Assembly (NCBI GenBank): GCA_004020545.1
Contig: SAQE01000060.1
Coordinates: 1 to 41,079, forward strand
Direction: 5' to 3'
Source of the DNA: Mesorhizobium sp.
GTDB taxonomy: Bacteria > Pseudomonadota > Alphaproteobacteria > Rhizobiales > Rhizobiaceae
Length of the DNA: 41,079 nt
Part shown: piece after piece, positions 30,512-40,965 of the stretch
How the letters are laid out: each line of letters opens with the position of its first letter
Position numbering within the stretch: position 1 is the stretch's first letter
The notes under the pieces: generated by a model
Told to the model about the DNA's origin: nothing
What the model saw: the letters and a program-made list of their open reading frames with translations, nothing else
The model's database searches: none
Program-made: the position numbers and the translations under genes

Positions 30512-33294
30512 ATGCTCGGCCGGACGGCGCCGCAGTCTTCTCGTCAGGGCAGGTCGCGCGGCTGGAGAACGTCGGCCAGGTCTTTGGAAAAGTCAGGGCT
30601 CTCGATGCCATAACGCTCGACTTTCCCGCCGGCTGCATGGTCGGCCTGATCGGACCGGACGGCGTCGGCAAATCCAGCCTGCTTTCCCTGATCGCCGGAG
30701 CGCGGACGATACAGCAGGGGCATATCGAGGTGCTGGGCGGCGACATGGCCGACCTCCGCCACCGGCAGAGCGTCTACCCCAGGATCGCCTATATGCCGCA
30801 GGGCCTTGGCAAGAACCTCTATCCGACGCTGTCGGTCTTCGACAACATCGATTTCTTCGGCCGCCTTTTCGGGCACGACCGGCAGGAACGGGAGCGCCGC
30901 ATCGGCGAGCTCCTGAGGCGCACCGGGCTTGCGCCTTTCGCCGGTCGGCCGGCCGGCAAGCTTTCGGGCGGCATGAAGCAGAAGCTCGGCCTCTGCTGCG
31001 CTCTCATCCACGATCCGGACCTCTTGATCCTGGACGAGCCGACCACCGGCGTCGATCCGTTGTCGCGCCGCCAGTTCTGGGAACTGATCGGCGAGATTCG
31101 CAAGAGCCGCGACGGGATGAGCGTCATCATCGCGACGGCCTATATGGAGGAGGCCTCGCGCTTCGACTGGCTGGTGGCCATGGATGGAGGCCGGGTGCTC
31201 GCGTCCGGAACCCCGTCCGACCTGCTCGAAAGGACGGGCACACCCGATCTCGACGCGGCTTTCATCGCCCTTCTCCCTCCGGAGAAGCGCGACAGACATA
31301 AGGCTGTCGTGATCCCTCCGCGGCCCGCCGGTGCCGACGGTGTATCCGCCATCGAGGCTGAACATCTTACCATGCGCTTCGGCGATTTCACCGCCGTCGA
31401 CGACGTGAGCTTCCGCATCGGCCGAGGCGAAATCTTCGGCTTCCTGGGCTCGAATGGCTGCGGCAAGACGACCACCATGAAGATGCTGACCGGACTGCTC
31501 GAGCCGAGCGAGGGCAAGGCACGGCTGTTCGGGCGCGAGATCGACCCCCACGACATCGAAGTGCGGCGGCGTGTCGGCTACATGTCGCAGGGATTTTCCC
31601 TCTACTCGGAACTGACGGTTCGGCAAAACCTCGATCTGCATGCCCGCCTCTTCGGCATGGCCGACGCCGCGATCCCATCCCGCGTCGAGGAGGTCGCGCG
31701 GCAGTTCGGTCTGGCCGACAATGTCGACGCGCTGCCCGAAGCGCTTCCGCTCGGCATCCGCCAGCGGCTGTCGCTGGCGGTGGCGATGATCCATTCTCCG
31801 GAGATACTGATCCTCGACGAGCCGACCTCCGGCGTCGATCCGGTGGCCCGCGACGGGTTCTGGCAGATCCTTGCCGACCTCTCCCGCAAGGGGAACGTGA
31901 CGATCTTCGTCTCCACGCATTTCATGAATGAGGCGGAGCGCTGCGATCGCATCTCGCTCATGCATGCCGGCAAGGTCCTGATCAGCGACGCGCCCGCCGG
32001 CATCATCGGGAGCCGCTCGGCGGCAACGCTGGAAGAAGCCTTTGTTGGATATCTGGAGGAGGCGACAGGGCCCGAGCAGCCCGGTGCCCCGGGCTCGGCC
32101 GCTGAAACAATGCCGCTCGCGGAAGGCACGCCGCACAGCCGCCGCGAAAAGAGCCTTGCCGGCCGTTTCTTCGATCTGCGCCGCATGTTCGCCTACACCC
32201 GGCGCGAGGCGCTGGAACTCGCGCGCGATCCGATCCGGGCCACGCTGGCTACCATCGGCAGCCTCATCCTGATGTTCGTCGTGGGCTACGGCATCAACAT
32301 GGACGTCGAGAATCTCTCCTTCGCCGTCCTCGATCGCGACGACACGACGATCAGCCGGGACTACGTGCTGCAGATCGCCGGCTCGCGCTATTTCACCGAG
32401 AAGACGCCGATCACCGACTATGCCGATCTCGACCGGCGCATGGAGGACGGGGAGCTCAATCTCGCCATCGAAATTCCGACCGGCTTCGGGCGTGACCTTG
32501 CGCGCGGCCGCCACGTCACAATCGGCGCGTGGATCGACGGCGCCATGCCGACGCGCGCCGAAACCGTGCAGGGCTATGTCTCGGGAATGCATGCCGACTG
32601 GCTCACCCAGAAGGCGCGCGAACTCTACGGCGACGCCGCCACGGCCAGCGCCTTCCAGCTCGATATCCGCTACCGCTACAACCCCGACGTCCGCAGCCTC
32701 GACGCCATCGTTCCGGCCGTCATCCCGATGCTTCTCCTGCTGATCCCGGCGATGCTGGCCGTGCTGAGTGTGGTGCGGGAGAAAGAACTCGGCTCCATCA
32801 TCAATTTCTACGTCACGCCCGTCACCCGGCTCGAGTTCCTGGTCGGCAAGCAGATTCCCTATGTGGTCCTCGCGATGCTGAACTTCGTGCTGTTGACCGC
32901 CTTTGCCGTCTTCATTTTCGGCGTGCCGTTGACCGGCAGCCTTCCGGCTTTCGCCGCCGCGGCCCTCCTCTATGTGATGGCCACGACGGCAATGGGGCTC
33001 TTTCTGTCGACCTTCATGAGCAGCCAGATCGCGGCGATCTTCGGAACCGCACTTATCACCATGATCCCGGCCACCCAATATTCGGGGATGATCGATCCGG
33101 TGTCGTCGCTCCAGGGCGCTGGCGCATTCATCGGCCAAATCTATCCGACCACCTATTTCGTGACGATCTCGCGCGGCGTCTTTTCCAAGGCGCTCAGCTT
33201 CGCCGACCTGTCCGGCGCGTTCGTTCCGCTGCTCGTCGCCATTCCGGTGCTGCTCGGCCTTGGAGCGGCTTTCTTGAGAAAACAGGCCCGCTGA
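30508..33294 (+). CDS. rbbA: RbbA-like protein: two ABC ATPase domains fused to an ABC-2 permease
   Basis: A 928-residue protein matching the RbbA/YhiH layout. ATPase 1: Walker [10 protein letters not shown] (49-57), signature LSGGM (152-156), Walker [11 protein letters not shown] (172-181). Its H-loop histidine is replaced (ATAYMEE), a change I also recall in the E. coli homologue. ATPase 2: Walker [10 protein letters not shown] (314-322), a non-canonical signature LPLGI (413-417) and Walker [11 protein letters not shown] (433-442). Residues about 560-928 are an ABC-2-type membrane domain with a large extracytoplasmic region. E. coli RbbA has been reported as a ribosome-associated ATPase, yet the membrane half and neighbours favour export. 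ATG at 30508 overlaps the upstream stop. Confidence 0.9.
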   Translation: MNARPDGAAVFSSGQVARLENVGQVFGKVRALDAITLDFPAGCMVGLIGPDGVGKSSLLSLIAGARTIQQGHIEVLGGDMADLRHRQSVYPRIAYMPQGLGKNLYPTLSVFDNIDFFGRLFGHDRQERERRIGELLRRTGLAPFAGRPAGKLSGGMKQKLGLCCALIHDPDLLILDEPTTGVDPLSRRQFWELIGEIRKSRDGMSVIIATAYMEEASRFDWLVAMDGGRVLASGTPSDLLERTGTPDLDAAFIALLPPEKRDRHKAVVIPPRPAGADGVSAIEAEHLTMRFGDFTAVDDVSFRIGRGEIFGFLGSNGCGKTTTMKMLTGLLEPSEGKARLFGREIDPHDIEVRRRVGYMSQGFSLYSELTVRQNLDLHARLFGMADAAIPSRVEEVARQFGLADNVDALPEALPLGIRQRLSLAVAMIHSPEILILDEPTSGVDPVARDGFWQILADLSRKGNVTIFVSTHFMNEAERCDRISLMHAGKVLISDAPAGIIGSRSAATLEEAFVGYLEEATGPEQPGAPGSAAETMPLAEGTPHSRREKSLAGRFFDLRRMFAYTRREALELARDPIRATLATIGSLILMFVVGYGINMDVENLSFAVLDRDDTTISRDYVLQIAGSRYFTEKTPITDYADLDRRMEDGELNLAIEIPTGFGRDLARGRHVTIGAWIDGAMPTRAETVQGYVSGMHADWLTQKARELYGDAATASAFQLDIRYRYNPDVRSLDAIVPAVIPMLLLLIPAMLAVLSVVREKELGSIINFYVTPVTRLEFLVGKQIPYVVLAMLNFVLLTAFAVFIFGVPLTGSLPAFAAAALLYVMATTAMGLFLSTFMSSQIAAIFGTALITMIPATQYSGMIDPVSSLQGAGAFIGQIYPTTYFVTISRGVFSKALSFADLSGAFVPLLVAIPVLLGLGAAFLRKQAR

Positions 33295-34406
33295 TGCGCA
33301 TCGCCAACATATATGAGCTCGGCGTCAAGGAACTGCGCGGTCTTGTGCGGGACCCGATGATGCTTGTGCTGATCGTCTACGCCTTCACCGTCGCCATCTA
33401 CACCGAATCCAAGGCGATGCCCGAGACGCTCAATCGCGCTGCGATCGCCATCGTCGACGAGGATCAGTCGCCGGTCTCATCGCGTATCGTCACGGCATTT
33501 TACCCGCCTTACTTCGTCGCACCGCGACTGATTTCCCAGCCCGAGATGGACAGCCGCATGGATTCAGGCATGGACACGTTCGCGCTGGACATTCCGCCGA
33601 ACTTCCAACGCGACCTCCTGGCCGGCCGCGCTCCGACGGTTCAGCTCAATGTCGACGCCACCCGCATGTCGCAGGCCTTTACCGGCGGAGGCTACGTCCA
33701 GTCGATCGTTTCGGGGGAAGTGAACGAATTCCTGAACCACTACCGCTCCCAGACTTCGCTCCCCGTTGAGCTCGACCTGCGGGCGCGATTCAACCCCGAA
33801 CTCAACAAGGGCTGGTTCGGCGCCATCACCGACGCCATTTCCTCCATCACGATGCTTTCGATCGTGCTCACCGGTGCCGCGTTGATACGCGAGCGCGAGC
33901 ACGGGACGATCGAGCATCTCCTGGTGATGCCGGTCACCCCGTTCGAAATCATGACGAGCAAGATCTGGTCCATGGGCATCGTCGTCCTGGTGGCGTCGGG
34001 CCTTGCGCTCGTCTTCGTCATCCAGGGGCTGCTGTCGGTCCCGATAAACGGATCGGTCGCGCTCTTCATGGTGGGCGCGGCCCTCGACATCTTCGCCATG
34101 ACCTGCCTGGGGATCTTCCTTGCCACCGTCGCCGGCTCTATGCCGCAATTCGGCCTGCTGCTGATGATGGTGTTGCTGCCCTTGCAAGTGTTGTCCGGCG
34201 GCGTGACGCCGCGTGAGAGCATGCCCCTCGCCATCCAGGCCATCATGTCCGTCGCGCCCAACACGCATTTCGTCATGCTGGCCCAGGCGGTCCTGTTCCG
34301 CGGCGCCGGCCTTGATGTCGTCTGGCCGCAGCTTGCGGCACTGCTGGTCATCGGCATGCTGCTGTTTGCGTTCTCGCTCCGCCGCTTCCGTCAATTCCTG
34401 AAATAG
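33294..34406 (+). CDS. yhhJ: ABC-2 type permease (YhhJ-like)
   Basis: A 370-residue membrane protein, close to the usual YhhJ length. It has one N-terminal membrane helix (PMMLVLIVYAFTVAIY near 22-37), a periplasmic domain of about 150 residues with a DEDQSPVSSRIV motif, and five or six helices in the C-terminal half. The helices contain EREHGTIEHLLVMPVTPFEIMTSKIW near 200-225, the ABC-2 signature. The start ATG shares one base with the preceding TGA (TGATG at 33291-33295), so coupling is tight. It would be the second membrane subunit beside the RbbA-like protein. The reading frame is open far upstream inside the RbbA gene; that extension is not used. Confidence 0.9.
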   Translation: MRIANIYELGVKELRGLVRDPMMLVLIVYAFTVAIYTESKAMPETLNRAAIAIVDEDQSPVSSRIVTAFYPPYFVAPRLISQPEMDSRMDSGMDTFALDIPPNFQRDLLAGRAPTVQLNVDATRMSQAFTGGGYVQSIVSGEVNEFLNHYRSQTSLPVELDLRARFNPELNKGWFGAITDAISSITMLSIVLTGAALIREREHGTIEHLLVMPVTPFEIMTSKIWSMGIVVLVASGLALVFVIQGLLSVPINGSVALFMVGAALDIFAMTCLGIFLATVAGSMPQFGLLLMMVLLPLQVLSGGVTPRESMPLAIQAIMSVAPNTHFVMLAQAVLFRGAGLDVVWPQLAALLVIGMLLFAFSLRRFRQFLK

Positions 34407-34437
34407 GACCGGAATCTCCGCGCTTGAACGACACGGG

Positions 34438-35423
34438 CTATTCTCCAGACCGCGCCCGCTGGCGCTCCTGGACGATGACCGCCAGGATCAGCAGCGCGCC
34501 TTTGGCGAGCAGTTGGTAGAAGGTCGGCACACTGGTCAGGATCATGCCGTTGTTGAGGACACCGATGATCAGCACCCCCAGCATGGCGCCGATGATCGTG
34601 CCCTTGCCGCCCTGCAGCGCGCAGCCGCCGAGGATCGCGGCGGTGATGGCCTCGAGCTCCAGCCCCTGGCTGCCGGAGGCCGGCTGACCCGACATGGTGC
34701 GGCTGGCCAGCACCAGGCCCGCGACGGCGGCGGCGAAGCCGCTCATCGCATAGATCGAGATCTGGTAGCGGCGGATCGGAATGCCGGCGAGCCGTGCCAC
34801 CGTCGGATTGCCGCCGAGCGCATAGATGTTGCGGCCGACGACCGTCTCGCGGGTGAAGACGATGAACGCCGCCATCGCGGCAATCAGCAGCCAGATGGCG
34901 AAAGGCAGGCCGAGGAGCGTGCCGATGCCGAGCGCGCGCAGGCTGTCGCCGGTGATCGGGATCGAGTTGCCGTTGTTCATCAGATAGGCGAGGCCGCGGA
35001 AGGCCGACATCGTTCCAAGCGTCGCGATCACAGCGTTGACCGGGCCATAGACGATGATGAGCCCGTTGACGGCACCCGCCAGCAGTCCGGCGAGCAGTCC
35101 GGCGAGGATGCCGGCCGGGATCGAACCGGTTTCCTGGGCGGCGACGGCAAGCACCATGGTGCTCAAGCCCACGATCGATCCGACCGAGATGTCGAGCCCG
35201 CCCGACACGATGACGACGGTCTGCGCCATGGCGAGGATGCCGAGGATGGTAACCGCAAGCCCGATATTGATGAGGTTGCGCGGCGTGAAGAAGACGTCGG
35301 GCCTCAGCGCGCCGAAAATCGCCAGCAGCACGACCAGCGCGATGAGCAGGCTGATGTTCTGCGCGCCGATGCGGCCAAACAGGCTGGCCGGCGCGCGCTC
35401 GCGGCCGGTCGTCGCGGTATCGG

Positions 35424-35427
<4 letters not shown>
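34438..35427 (-). CDS. CUT2-family sugar ABC importer permease (AraH/RbsC-like)
   Basis: A 329-residue BPD_transp_2 permease with about eight to ten membrane segments and landmarks AQTVVIVSGGLDISVGSIVGLST near 60-82, GRNIYALGGNPTVARLAGIPI near 195-215, and ILGGCALQGGKGTIIGAMLGVL near 260-282. GTG at 35427 is preceded by AAAGGAGGG and overlaps the stop of the ATPase gene by GTGA. The longer open frame into the ATPase gene is not a credible N-terminus. It is the last gene of the arabinose-type importer operon, and the convergent yhhJ gene ends 31 bases away. Confidence 0.92.
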
Positions 35428-36944
<1,517 letters not shown>

Positions 36945-36948
36945 GGGT

Positions 36949-36972
36949 GGGCGGCTCCGCAAGAAGCCGCCC
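36949..36972 (-). promoter_or_regulatory. Hairpin over the ribosome-binding region of the sugar importer ATPase gene
   Basis: GGGCGGC (36949-36955) pairs with GCCGCCC (36966-36972), a perfect 7-bp GC-only stem with a 10-base loop. It begins 4 bases before the ATG at 36944, and the only Shine-Dalgarno-like GGAG (36955-36958) falls in the stem/loop junction. Folding would be expected to limit initiation. Confidence 0.5.
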
Positions 36973-36980
36973 GCCACGAA

Positions 36981-37010
36981 GCCGCCAACAATGGGGCCGC
37001 CAACAATGGG
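36981..37010. repeat. Perfect 15-bp tandem duplication in the binding-protein/ATPase spacer
   Basis: GCCGCCAACAATGGG occurs twice in direct succession (36981-36995 and 36996-37010), between the binding-protein stop at 37024 and the hairpin at 36949-36972. It extends the spacer. Copy number could vary by slippage. Confidence 0.8.
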
Positions 37011-37023
37011 GCCGAAAGAAAGC

Positions 37024-38016
37024 CTAAGACTTGCAACCGAGCGTGTCCTTGAACTTGGCGAAGTTCTCGCCGCTGATCAGGGTGGCGTCCTGGAAGTAGT
37101 CCTTCTGCATCTCCTTGCCGGTTGCCTGGTCGTAGAGCGCCTGGATTGCGGCCGCGCCGTGCTTGGCGCTGTCCAGCCACATCGTGCCGCGGAAGCCCGT
37201 GGGCTTGCCGGCGCCGAAGGCCTCGCAGGAGCGTGAGCCGTCGATGCCGATGCCGATGACATTCTCCGGCTTCATGCCGGCATTCTCGGTGGCGCGCACG
37301 CCACCGAGCACGCCATCGTCGTTGCACGAGTAGAAGATCCACTTCTCGGCATCCGGATTGGCCGTCAGCGTCGTCGACACCACGTCAATCGAATTAACCA
37401 TGGTGTTGTCGTAGGGGATCGAGACGATGCGCGACTTGATCTCCGGGATCGCCGCGACCAGCGCTTCCTCGGCGCCCTTGTTGCGACGCATGCAGGTGTC
37501 GGCCTTCTGATCCTCGATCGAGCCGACGCGCACCTTGGAAAGATCCTTGTCCCACCCCTCGGCCTTGACGATGCGGGCGATTTCACCGCCGACCTGCTTG
37601 CCGATGTTGAGCGCGTTCATGCCCACATAAGCGACCGGCGTGCCGTCGGCGAAGGCGATGTCGTCGTCCACCGCGATCAGGCCGATCTTGGCCGCCTTGG
37701 CCTTGTCGGCGACGACCGGGCCGAGCGAGCGGTCCGGCACCACCACGGCGATGCCCTTGACGCCGTCGCCGACATAGGTGTCGAAGGTGGTGACGGCGAG
37801 GTTGGCGTCGAACTGGACGTCCTGCACCAAAAGGTCGACGCCGAGTTCGGCGGCCTTGTCCTTGGCGCCCTTCACCTCGCGCACGAACCAGGGATGATCG
37901 CCCATCTTGTTGATGTAGCCGAACTTCATCTTGTCCTGCGCGCCGGCGCCGTGGACGGTCAGCGCGATCGTGGCGGTCGCGGCCGCCACAAGACAGGCCT
38001 TGATCATGCTTTTCAT
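37024..38016 (-). CDS. CUT2-family sugar-binding protein, arabinose-binding (AraF)-like
   Basis: A 330-residue periplasmic binding protein. The Sec signal (residues about 1-26) ends at GAGAQD. Its pattern follows E. coli AraF closely: MGDHPWFVREVKGAKDKAAELG near 37-58, VPDRSLGPVVADKAKAAKIGLIAVDDD near 88-115, and NDDGVLGGVRATENAGMKPENVIGIGIDG near 225-255. This suggests an L-arabinose or similar aldose ligand, though AraF-like proteins bind several pentoses and hexoses. ATG at 38016 has GGGAGGAA upstream. It is followed by the ATPase and permease, and preceded by a dehydrogenase and a dehydratase, so the imported sugar is probably oxidised without phosphorylation. Confidence 0.88.
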   Translation of the reverse strand: MKSMIKACLVAAATATIALTVHGAGAQDKMKFGYINKMGDHPWFVREVKGAKDKAAELGVDLLVQDVQFDANLAVTTFDTYVGDGVKGIAVVVPDRSLGPVVADKAKAAKIGLIAVDDDIAFADGTPVAYVGMNALNIGKQVGGEIARIVKAEGWDKDLSKVRVGSIEDQKADTCMRRNKGAEEALVAAIPEIKSRIVSIPYDNTMVNSIDVVSTTLTANPDAEKWIFYSCNDDGVLGGVRATENAGMKPENVIGIGIDGSRSCEAFGAGKPTGFRGTMWLDSAKHGAAAIQALYDQATGKEMQKDYFQDATLISGENFAKFKDTLGCKS

Positions 38017-38098
38017 TGATTTCCTCCCAATCGGTCCCGGCCGGTGGGACGTGATCTTTCTGAAGACGTTTCCGGCGACCGGCCGCCGGTGCGAAACC

Positions 38099-38875
38099 TC
38101 ATTCGTGGTAGAGAACCGAACGCCCGCCATCGATGACGATGCAGGCCGCGTTGATGAACGGCGCCTCGTCGGAGCCGAGGAAGACGGCGGTCATAGCCAC
38201 CTCCTCCGGCCGGCCGATGCGGCGCGGCGGGTGTAGGTCGTAGGTGCGCTGGCGCTCCGCCTGCGGGTCCGGAAAGGTGTTCCAGTAGTCGACCGCGATC
38301 TGCGTCTCGATGTAGCCCGGCGCGATCGCGTTCACGCGGATGCCTTCGGCGGCGTATTGGATGCCGAGCGACCGCACCAGGCCGAGCAGCCCGTGCTTGG
38401 CGACCGGATAGGGAAAGGTCGAAGGGATGATCGCGAAGGAGTGACAGGACGCGATAGCGACGACCGAGCCCTGCTTCTGAGCCCGCATCGCCGGCAGCAC
38501 CGCGCGCGCCGAATACCAGACGCCGTCGAGATCGACGGCAAAGCAGCGCCGCCATTCTTCTTCCGTGGTTTCCAGCGGCTCGTGGAAGACGTTGATGCCG
38601 GCATTGGCGACCAGCACGTCGATACGGCCAAAGGCGCCGAGTGTCCGCTCGGCCATCGCCTCGCAGGATCCGCTGTCGGCGACATCGGTTTCCACGAACA
38701 ACGCCCGCGCGCCGCTTTCGACGAGTGAGGCGGCAACGCTTGTTCCGCTTGCCGCATCCTTTTCCGCCACGACGATCGCGGCGCCTTCCACCGCCATCGC
38801 GCGCGCCGTCGCCTCGCCGATGCCGCGGCCGGCGCCGGTGATGATCGCCACCTTATCTTGGAGACGCCCAGCCAT
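38099..38875 (-). CDS. Short-chain dehydrogenase, candidate aldose dehydrogenase
   Basis: A 258-residue classical SDR with the NAD(P)-binding TGAGRGIG (13-20), NAG motif (VANAGI near 89-94), catalytic S143, Y156 and K160, and APGYIETQ near 188-195. ATG at 38875 lies 2 bases after the dehydratase stop, so the genes are coupled. In non-phosphorylative pathways an SDR oxidises an aldose to its lactone, or a deoxy-keto acid later. The neighbouring dehydratase and arabinose-type importer make aldose oxidation the best guess. Cofactor preference cannot be read with confidence. No lactonase gene is in the window. Confidence 0.88.
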   Translation of the reverse strand: MAGRLQDKVAIITGAGRGIGEATARAMAVEGAAIVVAEKDAASGTSVAASLVESGARALFVETDVADSGSCEAMAERTLGAFGRIDVLVANAGINVFHEPLETTEEEWRRCFAVDLDGVWYSARAVLPAMRAQKQGSVVAIASCHSFAIIPSTFPYPVAKHGLLGLVRSLGIQYAAEGIRVNAIAPGYIETQIAVDYWNTFPDPQAERQRTYDLHPPRRIGRPEEVAMTAVFLGSDEAPFINAACIVIDGGRSVLYHE

Positions 38876-38877
38876 CG

Positions 38878-40050
38878 TCACCAGTCCACAATGGTGCCGT
38901 CGGCAAGCACGGCGTTGGTGGTGTGCATGACCTCCGGCTTGTAGGGATGCCGGTCGGCGACCGCCTCGTCGACCTCGACGCCGAGCCCCGGCGCGTCCGG
39001 CACCTGCCAGCAGCCGTCGACCATGCGGATCGGCCCCTTCACCACTTCGAAATACCAGGGCACGGCGCCGACCATCTCTTCCTGGATCAGGTGGTTTGGC
39101 GTGGAGACGGCGAAATGCAGCGCCGCCGCGCCGGCGATAGGACCAAGCGGATTGTGCGGCGCGACACCCACCGAAACCGCCTCGGCCATGGCCGCGATCT
39201 TCTTGGCCTCGAGCAGGCCGCCGCAGTGGCAAATGTCCGGCTGCACGATGTCGACCGCCCTTGCCCGGAAGAGATCGTCAAATTCGGGACGGTCGACCAG
39301 CCGCTCGCCGGTGGCGATCGGCACGCGCGACTTGGCGGCGAGTTGCGCCAGCGCGCCCGTCTCGCCGGGCGGCAGCGGCTCCTCGATGAACATCGGCCGG
39401 TATGGCGCAAGCACGTCGATATAGGCGAGCGCGGTCGAAGCCGAGGCGGGGCGGCCGTGGAAGTCGACCATGATTTCCACTTCCGGCCCGACCGTCTTGC
39501 GCAGCGTCTCCATGAGGCGGCCGACCTTGTCGACCTCGACAAGTGGGGCGTGATAGTGGCTGTACGGGATGAAGACGGCCTTCAGCGCGCGATAGCCTCT
39601 GGCCACCACCTCGGAGGCGCGCTGCACCAGCGGCTCGGCATCGAGCGTTTCATAGACCGCGCGCATGTCGCCGAGGCCGAGATGGGTATAGACCTTGACC
39701 CGGTCGCGCACCTTGCCGCCGAGCAGCCGCCAGACCGGCTGATCGAGCCATTTGCCAAAAATGTCCCAGAGCGCCAGCTCGATGCCGGAGACCGCCGACA
39801 TGCCGATGACGCCAAGCCGCCAGAACGAGTGCTTTTTGAGGATGCGCACCGCCTGCTCGATGTCGCGCGGATCGCGGCCGATCAAAAGCGGCGCCAGGTC
39901 GTTGACGGCGCCGACGACCGCCTGGGTCTTCCATTCGAGCGTCGCCTCGCCCCAGCCGTAGAGGCCCGGCTGGTCGGTCTCGATACGCACGAACACCCAG
40001 TTGCGCATATCCGCGTTCACGACGCGCGTGGTGATCGCCACGATCTTCAA
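38878..40050 (-). CDS. Enolase-superfamily sugar-acid dehydratase, galactonate dehydratase (DgoD)-like
   Basis: A 390-residue MR/MLE-type dehydratase. The N-terminal capping domain (about 1-115) is followed by the barrel with metal ligands E223 (in FIEEP) and E249 (GER). The DgoD-like catalytic acids D196 and H198 lie in VDFHGR, and H299 (APHNPLG) and E324 (QEE) are at the far end of the active site. DgoD dehydrates D-galactonate to 2-keto-3-deoxygalactonate, and close relatives use other aldonates. I chose TTG at 40050 because it gives the MKIVAITT start typical of DgoD, with GGGAGG about 8 bases upstream. TTG at 40056 sits too close to that site. It heads the operon and lies below the strong operator-like repeat. 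Confidence 0.85.
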   Translation of the reverse strand: MKIVAITTRVVNADMRNWVFVRIETDQPGLYGWGEATLEWKTQAVVGAVNDLAPLLIGRDPRDIEQAVRILKKHSFWRLGVIGMSAVSGIELALWDIFGKWLDQPVWRLLGGKVRDRVKVYTHLGLGDMRAVYETLDAEPLVQRASEVVARGYRALKAVFIPYSHYHAPLVEVDKVGRLMETLRKTVGPEVEIMVDFHGRPASASTALAYIDVLAPYRPMFIEEPLPPGETGALAQLAAKSRVPIATGERLVDRPEFDDLFRARAVDIVQPDICHCGGLLEAKKIAAMAEAVSVGVAPHNPLGPIAGAAALHFAVSTPNHLIQEEMVGAVPWYFEVVKGPIRMVDGCWQVPDAPGLGVEVDEAVADRHPYKPEVMHTTNAVLADGTIVDW

Positions 40051-40072
40051 GCGCAACTCCTCCCAGGCGGCA

Positions 40073-40110
40073 TTTAGATCATATGAAAACGAGTTATCAT
40101 ATGATCTAAA
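40073..40110. promoter_or_regulatory. 14-bp perfect inverted repeat upstream of the dehydratase operon
   Basis: TTTAGATCATATGA (40073-40086) and TCATATGATCTAAA (40097-40110) are exact reverse complements with a 10-base spacer. Each arm also contains the internal palindrome core ATCATATGA(T), so two operators may be present in opposite orientation. The dyad lies 23-60 bases upstream of the dehydratase start, in the gap before the GntR regulator gene. A further copy of TCATATGATCTA is at 40948-40959, upstream of the regulator itself. Confidence 0.7.
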
Positions 40111-40130
40111 ATGGCGTCAAGACGGAAACG

Positions 40131-40874
40131 TCAGCCCTTTGCGTGAAGGTCGTCGGCTGCGATGTCGAGCAGCCGGTTCATGGCGGCTCGGGCGCCGGCG
40201 GTGTCGCGGACGCGGATCGCCTCCAACACCGCGACATGCGCCGACAGCGCCCGCGACTGCGCCTCCATCAAGGGGTTGGTGACGAGAAAAGTGGCGCGCA
40301 GCGCGGCCTCAAGCATGCCGACAAGCCCCTTGAGCACGACATTGTGGCTGGCGGCGATGACACCCTTATGGAAGGCAAGGTCCGCCTGGCAGACCGCGTT
40401 GAGATCATTGGGGATGTTGTCGCGCATGCCATCCACCGCGCGCTCGATCTCGGCAAGATCGGCGGCAGTGGCGCGCCTGGCCGCGAGTTCGGCTGCCGCG
40501 GGCTCGAAGATGCGGCGCGCCTCCAGCAGGCCGGAAACCAGCTCTTCATCATCCTGGATGGCGGGATGCCAGCCGAGCACCACAGGGTCGAGCAGGCGCC
40601 AGTTGTCACGCGGCAAAACACGGACGCCGGCGCGCCGCCTGGCCTCGACAAGGCCTTTTGCCGACAGCACCTTGACCGCTTCCCTCACCGAGGTGCGGCT
40701 GACGCCCAGCATGGCACAGAGATCATCCTCGCGCGGCAGGGCGGCGCCGGGAGCATATTCTCCGCCCAGGATGCGGCCGCCCAGCGTGCTGACGACGGCG
40801 TTGTGCACGCTCGCCCCGCCCTGGTCGACCGAAGGCATCCAGCCGATCGCATCCGAAGGAACGATGGTTTCCAC
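40131..40874 (-). CDS. GntR-family regulator with FCD domain (FadR subfamily, DgoR-like)
   Basis: A 247-residue regulator. The winged helix-turn-helix near residues 20-90 contains LPREDDLCAMLGVSRTSVREAVKVLSAKGLVEARRRAGVRV. The FCD domain follows, with the typical LLEARRIFEPAAAELAARRAT near 120-140 and AFHKGVIAASHN near 170-180. I chose GTG at 40874 because GGGAGAGG lies 5 bases upstream; a start at 40943 is open but poorly placed. DgoR-type proteins sense sugar acids, and the dehydratase encoded directly downstream makes a sugar-acid effector likely. Its putative operators are 40073-40110 and 40948-40959. Confidence 0.88.
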   Translation of the reverse strand: METIVPSDAIGWMPSVDQGGASVHNAVVSTLGGRILGGEYAPGAALPREDDLCAMLGVSRTSVREAVKVLSAKGLVEARRRAGVRVLPRDNWRLLDPVVLGWHPAIQDDEELVSGLLEARRIFEPAAAELAARRATAADLAEIERAVDGMRDNIPNDLNAVCQADLAFHKGVIAASHNVVLKGLVGMLEAALRATFLVTNPLMEAQSRALSAHVAVLEAIRVRDTAGARAAMNRLLDIAADDLHAKG

Positions 40875-40929
40875 GCAATCCTCTCCCGATAGAGCACGCC
40901 GTAGTAAGCTGTTGTATGAAAGCTTACGT

Positions 40930-40965
40930 CTTATGTAAATCACCCATTCATATGATCTACATAAG
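40930..40965. promoter_or_regulatory. Operator-like repeats upstream of the GntR regulator
   Basis: TCATATGATCTA (40948-40959) repeats the arm of the 40073-40110 dyad. Around it, CTTATGT (40930-40936) and ACATAAG (40959-40965) form a second inverted repeat. The region lies 56-91 bases upstream of the regulator start, which suggests autoregulation. The rest of 40966-41079 shows nothing clear. Confidence 0.55.

Noticed and set aside
30544-33138. A very long open frame on the minus strand across the RbbA-like gene (about 860 codons)
   Set aside because: It lies exactly antisense to a gene with clear ABC motifs and has no recognisable domain or ribosome-binding site. High GC keeps opposite frames open. 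Other long antisense frames, as at 1532-3370 and 12919-13794, were dropped for the same reason.
32529-33293. An N-terminal extension of the YhhJ-like gene into the RbbA-like gene
   Set aside because: The added residues are out-of-frame reading of RbbA codons. The TGATG junction at 33291-33295 and the family length point to the start at 33294.
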